In this document: piece by piece, positions 17,069 to 27,750 of the stretch | How the letters are laid out: each line of letters opens with the position of its first letter | Position numbering within the stretch: the first letter of the stretch is position 1 | Source of the DNA: Bacillus sp. FJAT-27445 | GTDB lineage: Bacteria; Bacillota; Bacilli; Bacillales; Cytobacillaceae | Length of the DNA: 57,674 nt | Direction: 5' to 3' | NCBI RefSeq assembly: GCF_001510665.1 | Contig: NZ_LMTI01000002.1 | Coordinates: 708,003 to 765,676, forward strand | Notes under the pieces: model-generated | Told to the model about the DNA's origin: nothing | Seen by the model: only the letters and a program-made list of their open reading frames with translations | Databases searched by the model: none | Position numbers and translations under genes: made by a program

Positions 17069-18553
17069 TTATTGTTTATTAAAGCTGCGTGGCTTTCCGC
17101 CAGTCCGCTTTTCGTATGGGCGTTTTTCGCCTTGGCGGCCGGAGCCTTTACGGCGGTCATAACCACCTTTGGAATCTCCGCGGCCACCTCTGTTGAAAGG
17201 CTTGCGGTCGCGGTCTCTTCTTTGTGGAAGAGGGGACTCTTCTGTCAGCTTGACCGGAGTTGCGTCAGGCTCTTTCGTCAGCATTTTCAGAACGGCTGCG
17301 ACTACAGTTGAAGCATCATGGGTTTCCAGAAGCTCTGCGGCAGCTGCCTTATAATAATGCAGGTTGTTTGATTCAATTGATTGGTTAATCCTATCAACAA
17401 CTGCCTTTTGTTGGCCTTCAAGCGCTTCATCAAGGGTTGGCGGGTTCATTCTTTCCATTTTCCGCTTGGTTGTCCTTTCAACTACTGCAAGATAGGACTT
17501 TTCGCGCGGAGTGATGAAAGTTAAAGCGACGCCTGTTTTTCCAGCACGGCCTGTCCGTCCAATCCTATGGACATAGGATTCCGGATCCTGTGGAATATCA
17601 AAATTGTAAACATGGGTAACACCGGAAATATCGAGCCCGCGAGCGGCAACGTCTGTTGCCACAAGGATATCGATGGAACCTTCTTTGAATTTTCGCAGCA
17701 CGGATATGCGTTTCGCCTGAGTAAGGTCACCATGGATTCCTTCTGCTGTATAGCCTCTGAGCGTCAAAGCCTCTGCAAGTTCATCGACACGGCGCTTCGT
17801 ACGGCCGAATACTATCGCAAGCTCAGGGGATTGAATGTCAAGCAGCCTTGTCAGTACATCGAACTTATTCTTCTCTTGAACTTCAGTGTAGTACTGCTCG
17901 ATCAACGGAACAGTCATTTCCTTCGCTTTAACCCGGACAACCTGAGGGTTCTTCATGAACTTTTCGGCCATCCTTTGAATTGGTGCAGGCATGGTCGCAG
18001 AGAACAGCAAAGTCTGGCGCTCAGTTGGGATTTCGGCAAGAATTGCTTCGATATCCTCAATGAATCCCATGTTAAGCATTTCATCTGCTTCATCAAGGAT
18101 GGCTGTGTGTACTGTGTCAAGGCGCATTGTTTTCCTGTTGATATGGTCGATGAGCCGGCCCGGGGTACCGACAATGATATGAGGGCCTTTTTTCAGCGAA
18201 CGGATTTGGCGGCTGATATCCTGGCCTCCGTAGATTGGCAAAACTTGAATTCGCTTGCCAGATCCAATTTTGTAAAGCTCCTCTGATACCTGAATGGCAA
18301 GTTCACGGGTTGGGGCAATGATGATCCCCTGGATGGCATGAATGGAAGGATCGATCTTTTCAACGAGAGGGATGCCAAATGCAGCAGTCTTTCCTGTACC
18401 TGTCTGGGCCTGTCCAATCAGGTCCTTATTTTGCATGCTCAGCGGAATTGTTTCCGCTTGGATTGGCGTTGCCTCTTCAAAACCCATCTTAAGAACAGCT
18501 TTCAAGGTTTGCTGGCTGATGCCTAATTCTTCAAACTTTATCAATGTTTTCAT
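17069..18553 (-). CDS. cshA: DEAD-box RNA helicase CshA
   Basis: The 494-residue protein has AQTGTGKT (Walker A), PTRELA, the DEAD box, SAT, and HRIGRTGR (motif VI), followed by a basic glycine/arginine-rich tail (about 430-494). CshA is a degradosome and ribosome-assembly helicase in B. subtilis. In B. subtilis it also follows murF, though here an esterase gene intervenes. Confidence 0.95.
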   Translation of the reverse strand: MKTLIKFEELGISQQTLKAVLKMGFEEATPIQAETIPLSMQNKDLIGQAQTGTGKTAAFGIPLVEKIDPSIHAIQGIIIAPTRELAIQVSEELYKIGSGKRIQVLPIYGGQDISRQIRSLKKGPHIIVGTPGRLIDHINRKTMRLDTVHTAILDEADEMLNMGFIEDIEAILAEIPTERQTLLFSATMPAPIQRMAEKFMKNPQVVRVKAKEMTVPLIEQYYTEVQEKNKFDVLTRLLDIQSPELAIVFGRTKRRVDELAEALTLRGYTAEGIHGDLTQAKRISVLRKFKEGSIDILVATDVAARGLDISGVTHVYNFDIPQDPESYVHRIGRTGRAGKTGVALTFITPREKSYLAVVERTTKRKMERMNPPTLDEALEGQQKAVVDRINQSIESNNLHYYKAAAAELLETHDASTVVAAVLKMLTKEPDATPVKLTEESPLPQRRDRDRKPFNRGGRGDSKGGYDRRKGSGRQGEKRPYEKRTGGKPRSFNKQ

Positions 18554-18651
18554 TCTCCTTCATGTGTTCCTGTAAATATAGTTTATACGTGCAGAAAAAC
18601 GTCCCGAATTCACATAAGAGCATTGTTCCGTTTTCATTTCTCTATTTTAGC

Positions 18652-18682
18652 AAAAAAAAGACATTCTCCCAAGGAGTATGCC
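18652..18682 (-). terminator. Terminator of the esterase gene
   Basis: On the minus strand GGCATACTCC/GGGAGAATGTC forms a stem followed by eight T. Confidence 0.75.
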
Positions 18683-18760
18683 CTGTTATGACGACCTTTT
18701 AGACACGTTGGAGGTAATCATACCATTTTTGCCACGATAATGCAATAAAGCACACCTTGC

Positions 18761-19474
18761 CTAGCAGGATTCCAACATTTCGGATACTCCTTCCAGGAAG
18801 GCATCGACCTGGGAAAAAAGGGCAGCTTTTTCCCGGCAATGGCAGATATGGTGGGCCGATTCTTTAATATAGGCCAATTGTTTTTGTTCTGAAGATATCG
18901 ATTCATAAAGGAACTCTGCACTTTTCGGGGGAACGAGGCTATCGCATTCCCCCTGGGCAATAAGGGTCGGAGTTTCAATCAGGGATAATTGAGGCCTGAT
19001 AAAGCCAACGAGCCTCCTAAATTGCAGGGCAGCGGATAGCGGTGTTTCTGTTATTTTTCGTTTATAACGCAAAAATAATTCATTCTCCTCCAAAGTTCCT
19101 TGAACAAGATCCCTGGCCATTTCCTTTAATTCCGCCGCCATCTGTCTCGGATTCAAATAATAGGCGGCAGCACTCAAGAGAACCAGTTTATCCACTTTGT
19201 AGTTGGCGGCAAGGTAGCCGGCAATTAGCCCGCCCATTGAAAAGCCAATTACATATACCGTGTCGCACTGCTCGGAAAGTGCCAAATACTCCCTTTCTGC
19301 ACAGGCAATCCACTCTTTGAATTTTATCCCTCTGAGGGCAAGGCTCTCCCCGTGTCCAGGAAGAGTCGGGATGCTGAAAACCCAGTCGGGATGCCTTACC
19401 TTCAAATAGTCGGCAAGTGGTTCGACTTCATAGGGTGCCCCGGTAAATCCATGAATGCATAAACAGCCTATCAT
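18761..19474 (-). CDS. Alpha/beta hydrolase, carboxylesterase-like
   Basis: The 237-residue protein has the oxyanion-side HGFTG motif near the start, the nucleophile elbow GFSMGG, a late aspartate (QGECDSLVP) and histidine (ESAHHICH). Length and motifs resemble thermostable carboxylesterase Est30-type enzymes. It lacks a signal peptide, so it is cytosolic. Substrate unknown. It lies between murF and cshA on the same strand with its own terminator. Confidence 0.85.
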   Translation of the reverse strand: MIGCLCIHGFTGAPYEVEPLADYLKVRHPDWVFSIPTLPGHGESLALRGIKFKEWIACAEREYLALSEQCDTVYVIGFSMGGLIAGYLAANYKVDKLVLLSAAAYYLNPRQMAAELKEMARDLVQGTLEENELFLRYKRKITETPLSAALQFRRLVGFIRPQLSLIETPTLIAQGECDSLVPPKSAEFLYESISSEQKQLAYIKESAHHICHCREKAALFSQVDAFLEGVSEMLESC

Positions 19475-19557
19475 TGCCTGATCACTCCGGTTGTTTCGAG
19501 TTGTACTCTTACGCTTTTCGGGCCAAAATTATGAAGTTATTGTTCCTCAAAACCCCA

Positions 19558-20946
19558 TTAGTGGGTTTCCTCTTTTTGAAGCGAGGAAACTACTTCTTCC
19601 AATCTCATTCCCCTTGAAGCCTTAACTAAAACCAGCGTATGTGAATCAGTATGTTTTTTCACTTCATTACTTAGCATTTCCTTGTCAGTAAATGCGTAAA
19701 CCCTTTCAGTGCCCAAGGCCTTCTTTGCCCCTTCAGCGATCAAGGCGCCGAGCTGGCCGCACGTGAATACAAGGTCGATTTTGGCTGGATCAAGCATTTC
19801 ACCAATCTTAAGATGATATTCCTTCTCCAAAGGACCAAGTTCGAGCATATCGCCAAGTACCAGAACCTTTTTTGCATAGCCCGCTAAATTCGATACAAGC
19901 TCAATGGCGGCACTCATCGAGGTCGGGCTCGCATTGTAGGCATCGTTGATAATTTTTTCACCATTTTCTCCTTCGGAAAGCTCCATCCGCATTTGGGTAA
20001 GCCTGACGGATTTAAGCCCCTCTGCCATTTCCTCAAACGAAATTGAAAAGTAGCGGGCAACGAGCATCGCAGCCATCGCGTTCATGATATTGTGATTTCC
20101 TAGCACCGGCAAGTAGAACTTATCGCTAGTGAGATTGACACGGAATTCATTTCCGTGGGCCGATTGGGTAATTTCTACAGGGAACATATCATTCGATTCG
20201 CTCCGCCCAAAGGTTTGGAGAAGCGCCCGGCCACCTATTCCGGACACTCTTTCCATAAGGAGCGGCTCGTCCCCATTCAGAACTGCAAGGCCGCCTTCCC
20301 GCAGGCCTTCAAGGATTTCAAGCTTTGCTTCGGCAATTCCTTCCCGCGAACCGAGGTCCAATAAATGGGATTCACCAATATTTGTAATGATGACAGCGTC
20401 TGGGGTGGCAAGCCTTGTTAAAAAGGAAATTTCCCCGCGGCTGCTCATACCCATTTCAAGGACAGCCACATCCGTATCTTCATCAAGATTTAAAACCGTC
20501 AATGGCAGGCCGATATGGTTGTTATAGTTGCCTTCTGTTTTCTGCACCTTATATTTCACCGAAAGGAGGCTCGCCGCCATATCTTTTGTTGTAGTTTTGC
20601 CGTTGCTCCCGGTAATGCCGACTATTTTTACACCAAGCTGGCGGCGGTAGCTTCCGGCTAGTTCCTGGAGTGCCACAAGGCAATCTTCTACTATTAATAG
20701 GGGCAGGCCTTCCGGCGGGTTTGGGACGTCCTTCTGCCAAAAGGCCGCGGCTGCACCTTGTTCAATGGCGCTTTTCACATAATTATGGCCGTCAACTTTT
20801 TCCCCTTTAAACGGTATGAACAAATTCCCTTGTCCTATTTTACGGGAGTCAATGCAAATTCCGCTTATCCGGGTATCCCCGAAAGGTGCTGCATCATTTA
20901 GGACATGTATCATCTTGGTAATTTCGTTAATCGTTTTCCGAATCAA
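19558..20946 (-). CDS. murF: UDP-MurNAc-tripeptide D-alanyl-D-alanine ligase MurF
   Basis: The 462-residue Mur ligase has the ATP motif GITGSNGKTTTKD, the central EMGMSSRGEI and the C-terminal NDAYNASPTSM and VLGDMLELG. It adds D-Ala-D-Ala (from Ddl) to the peptidoglycan precursor. Start is TTG, 8 bases after GGAGG. It follows ddl with 104 bp between, which includes a hairpin. Confidence 0.96.
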   Translation of the reverse strand: MIRKTINEITKMIHVLNDAAPFGDTRISGICIDSRKIGQGNLFIPFKGEKVDGHNYVKSAIEQGAAAAFWQKDVPNPPEGLPLLIVEDCLVALQELAGSYRRQLGVKIVGITGSNGKTTTKDMAASLLSVKYKVQKTEGNYNNHIGLPLTVLNLDEDTDVAVLEMGMSSRGEISFLTRLATPDAVIITNIGESHLLDLGSREGIAEAKLEILEGLREGGLAVLNGDEPLLMERVSGIGGRALLQTFGRSESNDMFPVEITQSAHGNEFRVNLTSDKFYLPVLGNHNIMNAMAAMLVARYFSISFEEMAEGLKSVRLTQMRMELSEGENGEKIINDAYNASPTSMSAAIELVSNLAGYAKKVLVLGDMLELGPLEKEYHLKIGEMLDPAKIDLVFTCGQLGALIAEGAKKALGTERVYAFTDKEMLSNEVKKHTDSHTLVLVKASRGMRLEEVVSSLQKEETH

Positions 20947-21009
20947 TCGGATTACCTCCTATAAGAAGAACGGGGCGCTGACCCGCTGACCCAAGCAAGA
21001 CTTTCGCCT

Positions 21010-21037
21010 TAAAAGGGACACCGCTCCTGCCGTGTCC
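21010..21037 (-). terminator. Hairpin between ddl and murF
   Basis: On the minus strand GGGACAC...GTGTCCC is followed by TTTTAAGG. The T tract is short, so it may only attenuate read-through to murF. Confidence 0.6.
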
Positions 21038-21050
21038 CGCCGCGTTATTC

Positions 21051-22121
21051 TTAAAATGTATATTTGATGCTTTGTTTTTCGGAATGCCTTTCAATAGCCA
21101 GGCTGACCAGCCTCTCAATAAGCTGCGGATACTCCACCCCGGTATGCTTCCAAAGCAGCGGAAACATGCTGAATGGCGTAAAACCTGGCATCGTATTTAC
21201 TTCATTGATCAAAACTGTTCCGTTTTCGGTTAAAAAGAAGTCCGCCCTTATAAGCCCAGAGCAATCCAGAGACTTAAAGGATTTGATAGCCATTTCCTTA
21301 ATCCGGTTGTAGGTTTCCCCATCGATATCCGCTGGGATAATAAGAGCTGTGTCGCCATCCTCGTACTTTGCCTTATAATCATAAAAGTCTTTTTTCGGGA
21401 CAATTTCACCGGCAACGGAAACTTCCGGGCTATCATTGCCAAGTACACCTACTTCAATTTCACGTGCAGTAACGCCGACTTCAATGATTACCTTTCTGTC
21501 AAAAAGGAACGCTTCCCGAAATGCCTGCTCCAATTCCTCACGATTTCGGCATTTGCTGATTCCCACGCTAGACCCCAGGTTTGCCGGCTTTACGAAACAA
21601 GGAAAGCCAAGCTTTTCTTCAACCTTTCGATAGGCAGCTTCCTTATCCGCTTCCCATTCACTACGGATGAATGATGTATAATCAACCTGGGCAAGGCCCG
21701 CTTCGGCAAAAATATTTTTCATAATGACTTTATCCATGCCGGCGGCGGAAGCCAGGACACCATTCCCCACATAAGGAAGATTCAACAATTCAAGGAGTCC
21801 CTGAACGGTTCCATCCTCTCCATTAGGTCCATGTAAGAGCGGGAAAATGACATCAAGTCCATCTCCATTTTCCCTATCAGCAAAAATGGCTGGGGCAAGC
21901 TTGCCTTCTTCTCCGCCCGGGGAAAATTCAAGCTCTTTTACGGAACTGACTGGACCGTGGAGCTGTGGTCCTTTTACCCATTTTCCTTCCTCCGTTATAT
22001 AAATTGGATAAATATCAAATTTTTCGTTATTAAGGGCTTTGATCACGGCCATCGCAGTCTGCAAAGATACTTTATGCTCTGCGGATTTACCGCCATATAA
22101 TAAACCCAATTTTGTTTTCAT
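21051..22121 (-). CDS. ddl: D-alanine--D-alanine ligase
   Basis: The 356-residue ATP-grasp ligase has [11 protein letters not shown] (serine and ATP-site motif), [21 protein letters not shown] and [10 protein letters not shown]. Start is the ATG at 22121 with GGAGGTTACGGT. It supplies D-Ala-D-Ala for MurF. Confidence 0.96.
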   Translation of the reverse strand: MKTKLGLLYGGKSAEHKVSLQTAMAVIKALNNEKFDIYPIYITEEGKWVKGPQLHGPVSSVKELEFSPGGEEGKLAPAIFADRENGDGLDVIFPLLHGPNGEDGTVQGLLELLNLPYVGNGVLASAAGMDKVIMKNIFAEAGLAQVDYTSFIRSEWEADKEAAYRKVEEKLGFPCFVKPANLGSSVGISKCRNREELEQAFREAFLFDRKVIIEVGVTAREIEVGVLGNDSPEVSVAGEIVPKKDFYDYKAKYEDGDTALIIPADIDGETYNRIKEMAIKSFKSLDCSGLIRADFFLTENGTVLINEVNTMPGFTPFSMFPLLWKHTGVEYPQLIERLVSLAIERHSEKQSIKYTF

Positions 22122-22450
22122 ACCGTAACCTCCGTTTTTTATGCCTATCGGCAAATCGTCAACTATATTATTTTCACTTTCAAATCAAAATGGCTATTCT
22201 ATGAATCTTCGTGCCAAACGCTCCATTTAACTAAGTTTGCCGGCAAACTTGGTTCAAGTTCAACCTATATATTTTACCACCACGAAAAGAGTACGATAAT
22301 TAAATTTCTCTCTATCAGTTTATGAGGGCAGAAGCCCGGCCAAAAACCCTTTTACTGAAAATTGTCATTCCTTCAGTGTTGTTCCCCAGGGTGCCCAGCA
22401 TTACGTATGCCCTTTTCTGCTATGTAAGAAACTTTGTTCGTTTATCCAGC
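22122..22450. other. Intergenic region upstream of ddl
   Basis: 329 bp with no gene. It contains an 18-bp perfect palindrome, AAGTTTGCCGGCAAACTT, at 22233-22250, about 110 bp before the ddl start. A TAAAAT -10-like box lies just upstream of it on the minus strand. No convincing -35 was found. Confidence 0.6.
22233..22250. promoter_or_regulatory. Palindrome in the ddl leader, operator-like
   Basis: AAGTTTGCCGGCAAACTT is a perfect palindrome without a spacer, so it suits a dimeric regulator more than an RNA hairpin. No terminator T tract follows. The regulator is unknown. Confidence 0.45.
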
Positions 22451-23227
22451 TTAAATAACGAATAATTTCCATTCCCTTGTTTTTTTATCAAAAATCAATT
22501 TCGCGTGACAAGGTTTTCTGACGGACCTGCTATAGGCCTCTGCCATATCATCCATATTTGCAAAATCACCAATTATCCAGATAGGAATTTCTACCCTTCC
22601 CCTTTGAGTATCGGCATCCCTTATTGAAATGCAGATACCTTCTTTCATATAAGATGTCAGAGAGTGGAGGAGATCTTTATTTAAAATCGGGTAGGACCGT
22701 TTTTTCCGGATCCCGAATAGCGTCTTTTCCACTTTAAGTTCGGCTAATTTTAAAGGGATAACAAAGCTTAACATAGAAAAAAAGTCTGTTAGGCTGCGGT
22801 AATACGTTTTATTAAACCAGCCATCATCATGGGCAAGGTAAACAAACCGGTTGCCCAGTTGATTGTAAAACGGAGGTTTTAAATGCTGTTTAATATGGCC
22901 CAGGTACAGCAATTCAGCGATATCCTGGCCACTTAGCTCATTTAGCGCATCCTCTTCATCAAAATCGACCCAGCAAAAGTCTCCATACCCGTTCACATCC
23001 TCACGAGCAAGCTTTCCTATTTTATCCAGGGGTACATATTCAAGCATGGTATGCAGATTGAATTCCCCATCCTCAAATTGATGCTTTAATAATAGGAGAT
23101 GATTTGCAAAGCCTGAAAAAGCAGCGGTGAATTCACTGAATTCAATGCCGCAGGACATGGCATATTGGGCTTGCTGGTTTAGATGAACATAGATGAGGTC
23201 GCGTACGTCCCGGTTATGCTTTTTCAA
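22451..23227 (-). CDS. Hypothetical protein of unknown function
   Basis: I do not recognise this 258-residue protein. It is soluble, without signal peptide or clear membrane segment, and rich in aromatic residues. It includes an acidic stretch VDFDEEDALNELSGQDIAELL near the middle and a basic patch GIRKKRSYPIL later. The start is probably the TTG at 23227, 6-7 bases after GGAGGAG; an ATG at 23275 has no ribosome site. It stands alone between ddl and divergent mgtE. Confidence 0.75.
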   Translation of the reverse strand: MKKHNRDVRDLIYVHLNQQAQYAMSCGIEFSEFTAAFSGFANHLLLLKHQFEDGEFNLHTMLEYVPLDKIGKLAREDVNGYGDFCWVDFDEEDALNELSGQDIAELLYLGHIKQHLKPPFYNQLGNRFVYLAHDDGWFNKTYYRSLTDFFSMLSFVIPLKLAELKVEKTLFGIRKKRSYPILNKDLLHSLTSYMKEGICISIRDADTQRGRVEIPIWIIGDFANMDDMAEAYSRSVRKPCHAKLIFDKKTREWKLFVI

Positions 23228-23501
23228 AGGCAAACTCCTCCAATCCAATCTATAATAAAGTTCCCTACCCATCATAACAAAATCCAGGGGAAAATTCGCA
23301 TTTCAATTCGTTTACAAAAATACCTTCATATGAACGTCCTCGAATAGGGGGCAGCCGACTGCCTATGAACACAAAAATTTGGGCATCCTGTGACAGAACA
23401 AAACTCCTCCGGCTTGTTTTCTCTTTTTTTATTTTCAATTCACCGCCAATTTACATATAATGATACATGGCAGTAAAACTGCTGGAAAGGAGTGTGAGTG
23501 C

Positions 23502-24860
23502 ATGATTAAAAACATGACAGAGAATCAGATTACCCTCCAGGTAATAAAAGCTATCAAAGAGAATAAAAGGAAGGACTTTGATGCGATTCTGGACGAACTT
23601 CAGCCATATGATGTGGCCAAGCTATACGAGAGTTTTCCGGAAAAGCACAAGACCCGCTTCCTCCTTTTCCTCAATCCCCACCTCATCGCTGATTTACTCG
23701 AGGAGCTTGATACAGAGGAACAGCATGATGTCCTGAATAAACTAGGGATTGAAAAGACAAGTAAAGTCCTTGACCTGATGGATAATGACGACCTTGCCTC
23801 CCTCCTTGAAGAGCTGTCACCAGAAAGAATAGCCGCCCTTCTTTCGGGAATGAAAAAAGAAGAGTCAAAAATCGTCCGGGATATCATGAACTATCCTCCA
23901 GAAACAGCGGGCAGGCTAATGACAAACCGGTTTGTTTGGATCCGTAATTACTATACAGTCCGGGATGCTGTCGGCAAACTTAAATCTTTTGCCGATTTTG
24001 CCGAAACCATTAATTATCTATATGTGATAGATGAACAAAGAAGGCTGGTGGGCGTTGTTTCCTATCGCGACATGCTCATCGCCGATGCAGATGAAACCAT
24101 CAATAATATTATGTACGAACGGGTCATTGCAGTATCCGACATGATGGACCAAGAAGAAGTTGCCAGAATGATTGAACGGTATGATTTCATGGCCATCCCT
24201 GTTGTAAATTCGGATAGTGTCCTTGTCGGGATTGTTACCGTCGATGATATTATCGACGTAGTAATCCAGGAAGCGAACGAAGATATTGAAAAGTTATCCG
24301 CATCCGGTAAATCGATTGATTTTGATACGAAGGCATTCGTCGCTGCCTACCGAAGGCTTCCCTGGCTCATTCTGCTCCTTTTTATCGGGCTCGTTTCCGG
24401 AAAGATCATCAGCTCGTATTCTGATACATTGGAAAAAGTCGTCTCCCTGGCTTTTTTCATGCCAATGATATCGGGCATGACAGGGAACACTGGTACGCAA
24501 TCGCTTGCCGTTGTGGTCAGGGGGCTAATCTCCAATGATATTGACAAAAAGGTCATTTCCAGGCTGATTGGAAGGGAACTCGGAGTGGGATTGATCATCG
24601 GTTTGACTTGTGCAATCCTGATTTCCGTTATTGCCTTTGTCTGGCAGGGCAGCTTTATACTCGGAATTGTTGTGGGAAGCTCCCTTTTCCTTACACTCAT
24701 TATCGGGACTCTTGCAGGAACCGTCATACCAATCATTCTCTATCATATAAATGTTGACCCGGCCGTCGCTTCCGGTCCGCTTATCACAACCTTGAATGAT
24801 ATATTTTCCCTCATCACCTATTTCGGAATCGCCACAATGTTCATACACAAACTAATGTAA
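23502..24860 (+). CDS. mgtE: Magnesium transporter MgtE
   Basis: The 452-residue protein has the N-terminal superhelical domain with repeated LLEEL/LDTEEQ motifs (about 1-130), two CBS domains (about 140-260) and five transmembrane helices (about 285-450) with MISGMTGNTGTQSLAVVVRG in the pore region. Length matches B. subtilis MgtE (451). Start is the ATG at 23502 behind AAAGGAG. No M-box riboswitch was recognisable upstream. Confidence 0.95.
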   Translation: MIKNMTENQITLQVIKAIKENKRKDFDAILDELQPYDVAKLYESFPEKHKTRFLLFLNPHLIADLLEELDTEEQHDVLNKLGIEKTSKVLDLMDNDDLASLLEELSPERIAALLSGMKKEESKIVRDIMNYPPETAGRLMTNRFVWIRNYYTVRDAVGKLKSFADFAETINYLYVIDEQRRLVGVVSYRDMLIADADETINNIMYERVIAVSDMMDQEEVARMIERYDFMAIPVVNSDSVLVGIVTVDDIIDVVIQEANEDIEKLSASGKSIDFDTKAFVAAYRRLPWLILLLFIGLVSGKIISSYSDTLEKVVSLAFFMPMISGMTGNTGTQSLAVVVRGLISNDIDKKVISRLIGRELGVGLIIGLTCAILISVIAFVWQGSFILGIVVGSSLFLTLIIGTLAGTVIPIILYHINVDPAVASGPLITTLNDIFSLITYFGIATMFIHKLM

Positions 24861-24883
24861 AAGGGGCAGCCGCCCCTTTTTTC
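24859..24883. terminator. Bidirectional terminator, mgtE / lipid kinase
   Basis: AAAAGGGGCAGCCGCCCCTTTTTT forms a tight stem with A and T tracts on both sides between convergent genes. Confidence 0.9.
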
Positions 24884-24889
24884 ATTGCC

Positions 24890-25801
24890 TCAGGAACCAC
24901 CTTCCCTTGAGTTCGGGACAATCACTTGAAAATGATGCTTCAACATGGTGATATATGCAGGTGTCTCCAGGTAAACCTCCCCATCCGTATCCGCCTCCAT
25001 CCCCTTCTCGGTATGAATGGCAATTTCACGTCCGCTGCAATGAATAACTTCGCTCGAAGAAACGTCATTATCCATGGTAACATCGGTAGTCAACAATTCC
25101 CTTATCAGGTTCAAATTCGTATTTTTTATGATAAAAACATTTGCTTTTCCATCATCTGCCTCGATATTCCGAAATGGTAGTTGGTTTGTCCCGATATACC
25201 TCCCGTTTGTGGCCAGGACCATTACCGCTTCTCCTACAAAGTTCTCCCCATCGCAGTAAATCCTATACTTGAAGGGTTCCATCTCCCTCATTGTCCTTAT
25301 GGCACTAAGATAATAGCTAATCTTTCCAAGTAATGCTTTTTCGGATTCTTTAATATTATGGGACGCCTCCGTAACAAGACCAATCCCCAGAAAATTCAAC
25401 GCATACTTGCCGTTAACCTTCATGGCGTCAATCGGAACCTCGTTCCCGGTTACAACCACTTCCGCTGCACTTTGGATGTCCTGGGGAATCCCGAGCGTCC
25501 TTGTAAAGTCGTTGCAAGTCCCTCCGGGCAAGATGGCGAGGATCGGCCTTTTTTCCAGGGAGGAAAGCCCATTCATACATTCGTGGACAGTGCCATCGCC
25601 ACCGAGAATTATGGCGAGATCCGCAGCTTCTCCATATTTGGCACAAAGCTCCCGGGCATGGCCGGGCCTATCCGTTTTTAAAATTAACAGTTCTTCAATC
25701 GCAGGACTTAGAATGGGGATGCAAACACCTAGCGTTTTGACAATATCCTTCTGCCCCGCCTTTCCGTTATATATGAGGATTGCCCTTTTAAATTTGGCCA
25801 T
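24890..25801 (-). CDS. Diacylglycerol kinase-family lipid kinase (DagK/YegS type)
   Basis: The 303-residue protein has the NTP-binding GGDGTVHECMNGL motif and LPGGTCNDFTRTLG, which define the DAGK catalytic fold. Family members recycle diacylglycerol or phosphorylate related lipids at the membrane face. Several paralogues occur in Bacillus, so I give no symbol. It is convergent with mgtE. Confidence 0.9.
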   Translation of the reverse strand: MAKFKRAILIYNGKAGQKDIVKTLGVCIPILSPAIEELLILKTDRPGHARELCAKYGEAADLAIILGGDGTVHECMNGLSSLEKRPILAILPGGTCNDFTRTLGIPQDIQSAAEVVVTGNEVPIDAMKVNGKYALNFLGIGLVTEASHNIKESEKALLGKISYYLSAIRTMREMEPFKYRIYCDGENFVGEAVMVLATNGRYIGTNQLPFRNIEADDGKANVFIIKNTNLNLIRELLTTDVTMDNDVSSSEVIHCSGREIAIHTEKGMEADTDGEVYLETPAYITMLKHHFQVIVPNSREGGS

Positions 25802-25968
25802 GCCCTGCCCCTCCTGACATATACTTACTATTTAAACACCTTATACCCAGCTTATTCACTTTCGATAACATCCCGCCAAACCCCTTTGCAGTTTAGGTAT
25901 GCCGATCCCGGGTATATCACAAGTAACCCACTTATATAGGGAATTGCAGACAAAAGGAGTGAAGTGTA

Positions 25969-27633
25969 TTGGAAAATAACTATCAATTTTGGAGCGGTTG
26001 GGACAGGATCGTATACAAAGTCCCTGACTTTTTAGTGGCACTTGCCGTCCTCCTCATCGGCTGGGTTATCGCAAAGGCTATTGAAAAGGGCGTATATAAA
26101 GCCCTTTTAAAGTCCAACCTTGACAACCGCTTGTTTTCCCACGCAAAAGACAGGAAGGTTACATCAGAGAAAATCATCAGCAAAGTCATCTATTATCTGC
26201 TCTTGGTCTTCGTTTTCATCCTTTTCTTTAACATTCTCGGATTGCATATTATAGCCGGACCGCTTGTAACAATGCTTACCGCAATTACATCCGCTATACC
26301 AAGCCTATTAAAAGCTGCTCTTATCCTTGCGGTAGCATGGCTTGTCGCTACCGGTTTAAGTATGTTGATCAGAAAAGGCGGCCGGACACTAAGGGTCCAT
26401 CAACTGGCTCAGAAGCTGAACATTGCCAAAGACAGCGATGGCCCGGGACAGTTGGCTGACAGGATTGCCAAGATTGTCTTCTATCTAGTATTGCTCATGT
26501 TCCTTCCAGGAGTATTCGCAGCTCTTGATATCAATGGGATATCCGGGCCATTTTCCAATATGCTTGGAAGCATGCTTTCCTTCCTGCCAAAACTGTTTTC
26601 TGCCGCGCTGATTATCCTTGTTGGGTGGTTTGTGGCAAAAATTGTCCGTGATATCGTCACGAATCTGCTGGAAGGTTTGGGATTGGAAAGGCTTGTTGAC
26701 CGTTTCGGAGCAAGAAGGCTTTTTGAAGGGACAAGCCTATCATCAGTAATTGGGACAATTGCCTTTGTCCTCATTTTAATTCCTACAGTGGTTGCGGCGT
26801 TAGAACGCCTTGACCTGAAGGGCATTTCCACTCCGGCCATCAATATGTTGAACGATGTCCTCACAATGATTCCAAATATTATTGTCGCCATCGTGATGGT
26901 GCTTGTTGGTATTTGGATTGGAAAATGGGTCAACAGCTTTGTGACCGGATTGCTTGAAAGAGCAGGATTTAACGGCTTCCTAAAAGGAATAGGGATTGGA
27001 AAGGGAACAGCTCCGACATTGTCCTTATCCAAGGTTGTCGGTACTATCGCCCAGGTATTCATTGTTCTTCTGTTCACTGTTGAAGCCCTGAACCTTATTG
27101 GGCTTGATTTCCTGGTAACACTTGCGACCGGAGTCATCGCCTACCTGCCAAATGTCCTTGCTGCGGTAATTATCCTAATGGTTGGGCTCTGGCTTGGCAG
27201 TTTTGTTAAGAAACTGTTGGCAAGCATGCTTCAGGGACCACATTATGGTCTACTTTCATCTGTCGCAAAATATGCGGTTATTGCCATTTCAGTTTTTATG
27301 GCACTCGACCAGCTTGGGGTTGCCGCTTCCATCGTAAATGCCGCCTTCATTTTAACTTTGGGAGGCCTCGCACTTGCATTCGGCCTTTCCTTTGGTCTTG
27401 GCGGTCGGGAGTTTGCGGCGAAATACCTTGCCCGTTTTGACCAGAAGCTTGAACAAACCACTGTTGTAAAACCGCCTTCAGGCCAGGGAGGGATTCCCTT
27501 AGGCAATGGCGGGCAAGCTGGGAATCCTTTGAATCATGGCGGCGTGCCAGGTTCCATGGATCAAAACAAGCCTTTCACGAATCCGAATAACCATAATCCG
27601 GATGATCCCAATAATCCTTTCCACAATTTATAG
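25969..27633 (+). CDS. Conserved TM-helix-repeat membrane protein (mechanosensitive channel-like, CmpX type)
   Basis: The 554-residue protein has many hydrophobic segments arranged as repeats with a shared LPNILAAVIILMVGLWLG-like unit followed by a cytosolic stretch with LLERAGFN-type motifs. These are the TM-helix repeats of the MscS-related CmpX group. The tail from about 500 is low-complexity and rich in G, N and P. Start is TTG at 25969 behind AAAGGAG. It is single, with its own terminator. Ion-channel activity is inferred only. Confidence 0.8.
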   Translation: MENNYQFWSGWDRIVYKVPDFLVALAVLLIGWVIAKAIEKGVYKALLKSNLDNRLFSHAKDRKVTSEKIISKVIYYLLLVFVFILFFNILGLHIIAGPLVTMLTAITSAIPSLLKAALILAVAWLVATGLSMLIRKGGRTLRVHQLAQKLNIAKDSDGPGQLADRIAKIVFYLVLLMFLPGVFAALDINGISGPFSNMLGSMLSFLPKLFSAALIILVGWFVAKIVRDIVTNLLEGLGLERLVDRFGARRLFEGTSLSSVIGTIAFVLILIPTVVAALERLDLKGISTPAINMLNDVLTMIPNIIVAIVMVLVGIWIGKWVNSFVTGLLERAGFNGFLKGIGIGKGTAPTLSLSKVVGTIAQVFIVLLFTVEALNLIGLDFLVTLATGVIAYLPNVLAAVIILMVGLWLGSFVKKLLASMLQGPHYGLLSSVAKYAVIAISVFMALDQLGVAASIVNAAFILTLGGLALAFGLSFGLGGREFAAKYLARFDQKLEQTTVVKPPSGQGGIPLGNGGQAGNPLNHGGVPGSMDQNKPFTNPNNHNPDDPNNPFHNL

Positions 27634-27640
27634 GGATGGA

Positions 27641-27677
27641 AAACACTGCTGGAAACTTTCCGGCAGTGTTTTTTTTA
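27641..27677 (+). terminator. Terminator after the TM-helix-repeat gene
   Basis: AACACTGC...GGCAGTGTT is followed by a run of eight T. Confidence 0.9.
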
Positions 27678-27750
27678 GATAATTTTTTTGGCTTCCAATG
27701 TAAAAAATCTTTTCAGCAAAAAGCTCCCCACTTCTTTACTTCGCCGGATT

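Noticed and set aside
23281-23500. M-box riboswitch before mgtE
   Set aside because: I could not find the conserved M-box segments; only a weak -10-like TATAAT is present.
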